NCBI GenBank assembly: GCA_964578835.1
Contig: CAZOEL010000031.1
Coordinates: forward strand, 1-64,000
Direction of reading: 5' to 3'
Origin: CAZOEL01 sp964578835
Lineage (GTDB): Bacteria; Desulfobacterota; Syntrophobacteria; Syntrophobacterales; Syntrophobacteraceae
DNA length: 64,000 bases
Below are positions 10,023 through 18,000 of the stretch, piece after piece. The notes under the pieces were generated by a model, which was not told the origin of the DNA, ran no database searches, and saw only the letters and a program-made list of their open reading frames with translations. How positions within the stretch are numbered: position 1 is the stretch's first letter; every line of letters begins with the position of its first letter. Position numbers and translations under genes: made by a program.

Positions 10023-12859
10023 GACGCCCACCGAAAAACTTGCCCTATACGCGCTCAGATCTTCGACTCCTGATCGTGGACGACGATGAGGACTTCGCCG
10101 GCAGTCTTGCGGATATCCTGGAGCCCCGCGGCTACGAGGTAGTGCTTGCCCACAATGCGAAAAGCGCCATGGAGGCCGTCCACAATTTCGATGCTCGAGT
10201 CGCCCTGATAGACATTCGTCTCGACCGCAGCAACGGCATTGAGCTGATATCGAAGCTGCGGGACGTAAGAGCGAATATTTTGTGCGTGATGATGACCGCT
10301 TACGTGGGCATTGAAACCGCCATTGAAGCTCTTCATCAAGGAGCTTACGACTATCTTCGCAAGCCGTTGAATGCGCAGGACCTCTTTGCGACGCTCGACA
10401 GGTGCTTTGAAAAACTGCGTCTCGAGCACGAAAAGGAGCAGGCCGAAAAAGCTCTGATGCTCCGCAATAAAGAGCTCGAAGAGGTCAATGAGAGGCTCCG
10501 TAAGATCGTAGAATCCGCAAAGAAGCTCGCCGCGCATTCGCAGTATGGTGAAATCACCCCTCTTCTGCTTGAAGAGTTTGCGCGCAACATGGCGGCGCAA
10601 GGCGGAAGTCTATTCCTTCGCAATGAAGATGCTCTCGTGCTCGTGCATTCCCTGGACCCGGGACATGCGCCCTCCAGGCTTTCCTTCCCTCTCCGTAAGG
10701 GTTCCGTGATGGAACGGGTAATGACCACTCGACAACCCGTTCTCATCAAGGACTTCGCCAGGGAAGAGCATCTGGCGCCAAGTGGTTGGGACGGGTATAA
10801 AGACGCTTCTTCCTTGGCGTTTCCATTGCATGACGACACCGGCGAGATTGTTGGAATCGTCACCATTCACAACCGAGCCGGCCATCCTTTTACCCAACAC
10901 GATCAAGATCTTGGCGGGATATTGGCTTCATATTGCTCCGAGACCCTCCGGGCGACGCGAGCGATTCAAGCCTTACGTGGAAGCGAGGAGAAATACAGAA
11001 CCATTCTCGAGAGCATCAAGGAAGCTTATTTCGAGGTGGATCTCTCGGGCAACTTCACCTTCTTCAATGATTCGACCTGTGAAATATTGGGATATTCCAG
11101 GGACGAGCTTTCGAAGATGAATAGACGCGCATGCGCTTCTCCTCAGGCATCCCGGAAGACAGACGGGATTTTCGACGAGATCTGCAGTACAGGAAATCCC
11201 GCGGTAATGCTGGATCATGAAATAGTGAGAAAGGACGGTAGCATTGGGATGCTCGAGATGTCCGCATCCCTGATGGTGGACGCATCAGGACTCAGCGCCG
11301 GAATACGTTGCGTCGCTCGCGATATTTCCGATCGAAAGCGCGCTGAAGAAGAGCGTCAACGTCTGGCGACCGCCATCGAGCATGCCGCGGAAAGCATTAT
11401 CATCACCGACAAGGATGGAACGATCCAATACGTCAATCCCGCCTGCGAGCTTATCAGCGGATACAACCGAGAAGAAGTAATCGGCTTGAACTTCAGTATT
11501 TTCACTGGCTCCGGTCCGGACGACAATTTCTTCAGGAAGATGTGGAAGACCCTCATTGGAGGGGGCGTATGGAACGGTCAAATCGTGAACAGGAAAAAGG
11601 ACAGCAGCCTGTGTGAATTTGAGACGACCATATCGCCCATCAGAGATGATGCGGGAGCCATTACAAGCTTCGTGTCGGTTAACCGCGACGTGACGCAGGA
11701 AGAGCAACTGAAAAGACAGCTCCTCCAGGCCCAAAAAATGGAGGCGGTCGGTACGCTTGCCGGAGGAATTGCTCACGACTTCAACAACATACTACAGGCC
11801 ATATTGGGCTACAGCGAGCTTTTGTTCATGGGCAAGAAGGAGGGCGAGCGAGGCTATCGCGAGCTTTGCGAGATCTTGAGCGCTGCAAAAAGAGGCGCTG
11901 AGCTCATCCAGCAATTGCTCAGCTTTAGCCGAAAGCTGGAGAGCAACAAACGTCCCCTTCTTCTCAACAACGAGGTGAAGCAGGTCATAAAGCTCTTGGC
12001 GCGAACCATTCCGAAAATGATAGAAATCGAGCTCCACCTTGATGAAGAGCTCAAGATCATCAACGCCGATCCGGTACAAATACAACAGACTCTCATGAAC
12101 CTGGCGGTGAACGCCAAGGACGCCATGCAAAACGGCGGCAAGCTCATCATCGCGACTGAAAACGTTAGCTTGGATGAAGAATACTGCAGGGCTCAGCTGA
12201 GGGTAAAACCCGGCGATTACGTGCTCCTGAGCATATCAGACACCGGGCACGGCATGGATAACGGCACGCGAGAGCGCATTTTCGAGCCCTTCTTCAGCAC
12301 CAAGCCGGCGGGCAGAGGCACCGGACTCGGCCTCGCCATGGCCTATGTCATCGTGAGCAGCCACGGCGGATCAATCGTCTGCGAATCTCAGCCGGGCAAG
12401 GGCGCGACTTTCTTGATCTACCTTCCGGCCGCAAAACATGATGCCGTCTTCCAAATGGAGCCGGAGCCGAATTATTCTATCAGCATGGGTCAAGAGACGG
12501 TCTTATTGGTTGACGATGAAGAGGCCATAAGAGACTTCGGAAAGCAGCTGCTCTCCTCATACGGCTACAAAGTGCTGACCGCTCCCGACGGGGAGAGAGC
12601 GCTGGAAATTTACCGTAAGGAAGGGAACCGGATTGATCTGATCATTTTGGACATCATCATGCCGGGAATGGGCGGGAATAAATGCCTTGATGAGCTTTTG
12701 AAGCTTAATCCGGAAGTCAAGATCCTCATCTCCAGCGGCTATGCTCCCGAGGATACAACCTATAAGGCTCTTCAGTCCGGGGCAAAGACCTTTATCCATA
12801 AGCCCTTTGAGCTGAAGCGCCTGCTCAAGATATTGCGGGAAGTCATAGAATCCCCATGA
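10019..12859 (+). CDS. Response regulator / hybrid histidine kinase (REC-GAF-PAS-PAS-HK-REC)
   Basis: A 946-residue cytoplasmic protein starting at ATG 10019, overlapping the upstream kinase stop as ATGA (a GTG at 9986 is the alternative). Order: receiver domain (about 14-125, phosphoacceptor in VALIDIRLD), coiled coil, GAF-like domain (about 170-310), two PAS domains (about 320-560), HisKA with the GGIAHDFNNIL box, GHKL ATPase with SDTGHGMD, and a C-terminal receiver (about 825-940, phosphoacceptor in LIILDIIMPGMGG). A receiver joined to a histidine kinase output is the unusual layout of PhcR in Ralstonia; the extra GAF, PAS and second receiver modules are differences. It probably takes phosphate from the coupled kinase and passes it onward. 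No DNA-binding domain is present. Confidence 0.88.
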   Translation: MRRPPKNLPYTRSDLRLLIVDDDEDFAGSLADILEPRGYEVVLAHNAKSAMEAVHNFDARVALIDIRLDRSNGIELISKLRDVRANILCVMMTAYVGIETAIEALHQGAYDYLRKPLNAQDLFATLDRCFEKLRLEHEKEQAEKALMLRNKELEEVNERLRKIVESAKKLAAHSQYGEITPLLLEEFARNMAAQGGSLFLRNEDALVLVHSLDPGHAPSRLSFPLRKGSVMERVMTTRQPVLIKDFAREEHLAPSGWDGYKDASSLAFPLHDDTGEIVGIVTIHNRAGHPFTQHDQDLGGILASYCSETLRATRAIQALRGSEEKYRTILESIKEAYFEVDLSGNFTFFNDSTCEILGYSRDELSKMNRRACASPQASRKTDGIFDEICSTGNPAVMLDHEIVRKDGSIGMLEMSASLMVDASGLSAGIRCVARDISDRKRAEEERQRLATAIEHAAESIIITDKDGTIQYVNPACELISGYNREEVIGLNFSIFTGSGPDDNFFRKMWKTLIGGGVWNGQIVNRKKDSSLCEFETTISPIRDDAGAITSFVSVNRDVTQEEQLKRQLLQAQKMEAVGTLAGGIAHDFNNILQAILGYSELLFMGKKEGERGYRELCEILSAAKRGAELIQQLLSFSRKLESNKRPLLLNNEVKQVIKLLARTIPKMIEIELHLDEELKIINADPVQIQQTLMNLAVNAKDAMQNGGKLIIATENVSLDEEYCRAQLRVKPGDYVLLSISDTGHGMDNGTRERIFEPFFSTKPAGRGTGLGLAMAYVIVSSHGGSIVCESQPGKGATFLIYLPAAKHDAVFQMEPEPNYSISMGQETVLLVDDEEAIRDFGKQLLSSYGYKVLTAPDGERALEIYRKEGNRIDLIILDIIMPGMGGNKCLDELLKLNPEVKILISSGYAPEDTTYKALQSGAKTFIHKPFELKRLLKILREVIESP

Positions 12860-12879
12860 TGCTTTCAAAGCTTGGCGCC

Positions 12880-15024
12880 CTATTGGAAGGCGTCGCGCAG
12901 TATCGAGGCCGCATCGGAGCCCGAGCGGGCAAGCTCTTTCGCCCTGTCGACGGAAAGGCCGAGGCCGTGACCCGCTCCCATTCCACGAAAGAGCCAACCG
13001 CTTCTTCTCTCATCCTCAACGATAGACTCAGGGCAGGAGGGCAGCTTCAGCTTGCCTCTGAAGTACTCACAGGGAACGATGTCTTCGTTTTCCGGGTAAT
13101 AAAGATGAACGAGCACATCCCCGCTTCTCGTTCTCTCCCGCCGAAGCTCGAGAATGGAAGGCTCCGAGACTGTTTTCTCAAGCTCTTCCGCAGCTATGAA
13201 TCTCTCCCATTTCTCATTCCCTCCCTTGGCGAAGGGAAGCCATTCAAGCCGATTGTCCTCGGCAAGCTTATCGAGCAGCTTCAGAAGAGCCGCATCCGTC
13301 AAGCTTCTTTTCTCAGAGCTCTCGGGTGGAAAGCCTCTGAAAACCATGCAGTGTGTGGAATCGCAAAGAGATGAAGTTTCCGTATGGCGGCCTCGACCAT
13401 GAGCCCCATTCCAAACGATGACGGCTCGCAACGCCTTTTCCGCCTCTCCACTAATCTCTTGAGCCTCGGAAGAAAGCACGGCGTCCGCATATGTCTCGGG
13501 ATCGGTTTCAAGAACTACTTTTTCTCCATCCAGAGAAAACTCGAGAATTCCCGAAACTGAACGCTCGGATCGACTCCCCCGCGCCGAGGATAGAATCGAG
13601 AACCTCCCGCACGTGCTGACTTTCTTCCCTACCCCTTTATGATCCTTTTTTTCGAAGGCGGGGCATTCATCGACAATCTGCCATGAATCGCGAGGAGTGA
13701 GGCTCATAAGACGAACTCTGACCTTGCCGAGCTCGTGTGAGAATCTGAGAGCCCACTTACGAAGGACTTCTGAAGCGTTTCTCAGATTGGACGCCCCGTT
13801 TGCGCCCACAGAACGGAAGAGGGCCAGAAAAAGCGGCCTCTCAACAGGCCAGGCAACCATAAGATGACCTACGAGAGGTTGCCCCCTTTCATCCGACACT
13901 GTCCCGGTCTTGGACATCGCATGCAGTGTAGACAAGATTCCCTTATAAGATTCAGCTTCCCGGTATAGAGTAGAGCCTTCCATAAAGCCGTTGCTACGGA
14001 GGCCCGTGAAGTATTCCGGCTGAAACAAAAGGGAGGCTCGCAGCATGTAGGCAAGCTCCATAAGGCCGGCCTCAAGCGGGAAAGAGCCATCTTTCGGGTC
14101 TCGTTCGCCAAGATACCGGCGCCAGTATTTCTCGTCTCTTTCACTGAGCTCCTCTAGCGAAACGGGATGGCCAAGACCAGCGTCCTTGACCATCGAAATA
14201 AGGAGCCTGTAATGGTCCGGGTTGAAATACCCTTTCAGTTTAAGCAGCGCAGACGCATCGCTTCTGGCAAGATCCCGGCCGATCTCCCCCGCGGAAGCCT
14301 GTTCCAAAGCGGCGGCAAAAGGGATCTTCATAAGCGAGCCCGGAGGATATTTGACTTTGAGATCCCCCTTGGAATCGAGCACGCGGCCCGAGATGAGATG
14401 CATCAGTAGATAACTGAAGGCGGCATCCTTGCTCGAGGCGACGCCATCCGTGAGGACCTCTTCAATCTTCCCGGATAGGGCGCAGGGCTCTCGAGGCCAT
14501 CCATGAGCGACAACCAGAGCTGCGAGGGCTCTGTAATTCGTCTGATCGAACGCAGCCCCGTCCCTGATTCTCCTTTTCAACCGGTCGAGGTCGGCCACGA
14601 CCAAAGAGCTTTGTCCCGGGGATTGCGAGAGCTCACCGCTAAAGCTCATGGCCGCAGCCTCTTCCGCCCAGAGAGGCAGCTTTCCCGAGCAAGTGCGAAA
14701 GCTTGCTTCGTGCATCAACTCATGCCGCAAGTATACCTCAGGGCCGAGTCCCCCCATAGGGTCGGCTCTCAGAGAGATCACCCCGGGGCGCCATCCACCT
14801 GCGTGCGATGAAGAAAAAGAAGAGGCGGTGACAGCCGGATAAACTCGTACGGGCGTCGAGGCGTCTGGAACCGAGTACCCGCGGGATTGGAGATCGCGTA
14901 ACGCCTTTTCCGCATGCTCGTTAAGCGATTGGCTCTGGATGAGCGACCCGAAGAAGACAATCGCGGCTCCGGCCTCGAGCAGAACGGATCTACTGAACAA
15001 AAAACGGAACATGCCTTTGAACAT
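12880..15024 (-). CDS. yfaQ: YfaQ-like (DUF2300) periplasmic protein with HExxH, SxxK/KTG and SpoIID motifs
   Basis: Last gene of the yfa-type operon. I place the start at ATG 15024, 11 nt after the yfaS stop, giving 714 residues with an N-terminal hydrophobic anchor; an upstream frame to 15171 lies inside yfaS. Visible motifs in order: HELMH at about 101-105 with a downstream acidic LPLWAEE (gluzincin-like), SLMK at about 230-233 and KTGT at about 372-375 (serine and KTG motifs as in penicillin-binding proteins and beta-lactamases), and a C-terminal block with LCDSTHCMVF and GAGHGLGLS that matches SpoIID/LytB lytic transglycosylases. It therefore looks like a peptidoglycan-active partner of the A2M protein. 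Activities are inferred from motifs only. Confidence 0.75.
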   Translation of the reverse strand: MFKGMFRFLFSRSVLLEAGAAIVFFGSLIQSQSLNEHAEKALRDLQSRGYSVPDASTPVRVYPAVTASSFSSSHAGGWRPGVISLRADPMGGLGPEVYLRHELMHEASFRTCSGKLPLWAEEAAAMSFSGELSQSPGQSSLVVADLDRLKRRIRDGAAFDQTNYRALAALVVAHGWPREPCALSGKIEEVLTDGVASSKDAAFSYLLMHLISGRVLDSKGDLKVKYPPGSLMKIPFAAALEQASAGEIGRDLARSDASALLKLKGYFNPDHYRLLISMVKDAGLGHPVSLEELSERDEKYWRRYLGERDPKDGSFPLEAGLMELAYMLRASLLFQPEYFTGLRSNGFMEGSTLYREAESYKGILSTLHAMSKTGTVSDERGQPLVGHLMVAWPVERPLFLALFRSVGANGASNLRNASEVLRKWALRFSHELGKVRVRLMSLTPRDSWQIVDECPAFEKKDHKGVGKKVSTCGRFSILSSARGSRSERSVSGILEFSLDGEKVVLETDPETYADAVLSSEAQEISGEAEKALRAVIVWNGAHGRGRHTETSSLCDSTHCMVFRGFPPESSEKRSLTDAALLKLLDKLAEDNRLEWLPFAKGGNEKWERFIAAEELEKTVSEPSILELRRERTRSGDVLVHLYYPENEDIVPCEYFRGKLKLPSCPESIVEDERRSGWLFRGMGAGHGLGLSVDRAKELARSGSDAASILRDAFQ

Positions 15025-15034
15025 GCCGGCATCG

Positions 15035-18000
15035 CTACTCTGAGACAATGTTCTGAGCCTCGGTATTTCCCTCGAGGCTCTCTTCATACATATCAAAGGC
15101 TCGTGCGGGCGGGACCGCCGCTCTCCCGGAAAAAGCCGCTTCCCACACCTGATACGCTGTGGTCTCTCCATTGCTCGAGGTCCGGACTATGCGCACCGTT
15201 TTGTCCGGGTAGCGTCTGGTCTCCTTGACCGCGCTCCAATAGGAGTCATCTTTAGGCTGAATGCCGGCATCCGCCAAATAAGCTTCATCATTGTCCACCG
15301 TTCTGGCAAGCGAGGGAATTCCATCTTCTATCACGAGCAGCTCGCTTGGAAGCAATCGCCCATCATGGATTGGAGCGCGTTTAACGCGGACTTCGCTCAC
15401 CACGATATCTCCCTTGCGCAGAGCTTGGCCCGGCTGCAGAGTTTCCTTCCCACTCGCCGTAATTCGATAAAGGCTCCGAGCAACTTCAACGCCATACGAC
15501 TCCGAGCGCACAGCATGATAGGGGACATCGACCGCAATGTAGCAGTAAGCCTTTTCATTTGCGGCAAGTCCATCGAGCCTGAGCTGACGCATGTCATCGA
15601 GATCCCCGAGCGCTGAAAAGAAGCCGGCGTATCCCGCGGGAATGGGAGTCAACGCTCCAAGCTCGCCGCCATCGGACTTTCGCACCGAAATCCTTCTCTT
15701 CTTTCGCTCTTCTGCATGGGCAGAAGCTTCCTTACTCAATATTTCCCTCGAGTTGAAGATCACCTGCGCCGTGTCGAAAGTCGAAATCCAGAATCCGTTT
15801 CTCACGAGCGAAAGCAGAACGCCTTTGAGCTTCGACTCGAGCGGAGCGGGAAGCGCATCCAGATCTTGAAGCACCCCCAGCCCGGAGGAAACGATGTAGG
15901 GAGCTCCAAATCGGAAGCCAAACGAACTGAGGAAGTATGCATCTTTTTCGACCGCCTTCACGTACGCCTCGACATCGAACGACTCCAGGGCCTTATTCAA
16001 TTTTCCTATCAGCGACGCTTTAACAGGTGTGTCTTTGAAATGCTCATTGAAAACGAACCAATCCTTGCCATCAAAGGCAACAAAGATCCTCAGGGCATAA
16101 ATGAGGTCGTCTAAAGAAGGAGCGGCTTCTTTTTGCACTCTTTCCACAAAGGCTATCTGCTGCTCGAAGGGCTGCGGGTAAGCGTCAATTTCAGCCAGCC
16201 TGGAAAGCTCATAGCCCAAAAGCGCTCTACCCCCCTGATCCGGGGCTCCCTTCTCGATCCGTCTGGAAATCCACTCGAGGCCCTTATCGAATGAGCCGGT
16301 CACTCCTTCTACGTTCAAGCCTACGGCTATCTTCAACGCATAGAGAGCGGTGAGGGTGGCGGGAAAAGACGAACTGGAATCAGAGGGCCACAAGCCGAAG
16401 CCTCCATCGGTTTTTTGATTCTGCATTATCTTCTTAATGCCGAAAGAGGCGTTCTTTTCCGCCCTTGCTAGAGGCTGCGCGAGAGGTCCCAGTTCCTCCG
16501 GAGTGATGCCGGCTCGCTTAATAAGATCCATCAGGACCAGGTTCGGAATGACCCCATGGACAAGCTGCTCCGTACAGCCAAACGGATAAGAGACAAGCGC
16601 CGTTGCGGCATGAAGAGCCGCGCCCAGGAGACCCGAGCTGACCTGAATCTTGAGCTCCCGGATCTGACCAGCCTCGGGCAACGGGGTGAGCAGCGCGTCT
16701 TTGTATTGCACGCCCGAGAAGACCTGCCTCATGGCCGCCGGCTTGAGAGGGATCTCGAATTCCTCGGCGCCTCCCACACGAGCTTTTCCGCCGGAGTCGA
16801 GCGCAACGTTAAAAGTAGCCATCCCTTTTTCCCCTTTGGCTTCCAGCACAAAGGGCATGAGATGCTCGCCATTCTTTTCAAGCGTAAATTGAGCTTCCTT
16901 CATTCCCTCCTTGAGCGAAGCTTCGCCGGAAAGCGCTACCTTCGCCTGCAAAGAAATATCCTGAGGAAGCTGATTAGTGGTCTTTACCAAGATGGAGGCT
17001 TCCTCGCCCTGGCGCAGGAATTGAGGCGCCATCACCTCGACCGCGACATCCGACACCGTGCGGAAGCCGCCCGTGATTTCGCCAACGCGCCCGGCCTTAT
17101 CCGCTGCGATGGCGGTGACAAGCCACTCTGTCACGTTTGCCGGCATATCCACCGTTATTGACGCCCTCCCCTGCGCATCCGTCACCACATGTGGGAACCA
17201 GCCCGCCGTGTCGCGCATGGACTTCTTGGTGATTTTGCTTTGGCTCTTCAAGGCTCCGAGCTTGAAATTCGGCTTCTTGAGAAGATCGGCATAGCCATAG
17301 CCCTGCAGCTCGTCCGAGTAGAAAGTCGCGAGGTTGAGTCTCGGCAGAGGGTAGAAAAAGTCGAAGACTCCCGGACGAAGCTCGGACTGCACTGCGTACA
17401 CGGCCCGATCCACGATGGTCGTCACAAGCTCGGTATCCGGACATGGAAGCCCTTTGGAGTCTTTTACTTCGAAATCGATCTTGAATGGCTTGAGAGGCTC
17501 TGTCTCGCTCCGCTCGGGACGAACGGCGATTTGGAGGCGCTTCGTCAAGGGAACGATTCTGAAGCCAAGCGTTTGCTCGCTGTATTTCCCGCCTTTCATC
17601 GGAACCGTTACCGTATGGTAGAAACCGGTTCCGTATTCCGGCCTGGCCTCGACCTCGAGCCAGCGGCTCCGACCCTTGAAGGAGGAAGGCTTTACGTCGA
17701 AGATCTTGCGTCCGGAAATGGTCTCCCAAATGGCGCCGCTCTCGGATTTTCCCCAGCCTTCGGGAAGGAGAGCGAACACAGCGGCCTTTTCCCCGGGACT
17801 GAGAATCGAGCTGGAAGTATATAGCTCAAGATCCCGATTCGCCACAACGGCATCGCCTTGAGCGCCTCCGACAATCATCAGGGCGGGCTCAGATTTAGCC
17901 GGGCGCCTCATAGCCTTTTCGCCGAGAGTCTCGAGAGTCGCAACGGCAGTGAGCTTTCCAGCCTTGGCAAGCTCGGGAAGAGGCAATTTGGAGAAGCCTT

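Noticed and set aside
15024..15171. Longer start for the YfaQ-like gene
   Set aside because: The extra 49 residues are Arg-rich, overlap yfaS and precede the signal/anchor; ATG 15024 gives a normal N-terminus.
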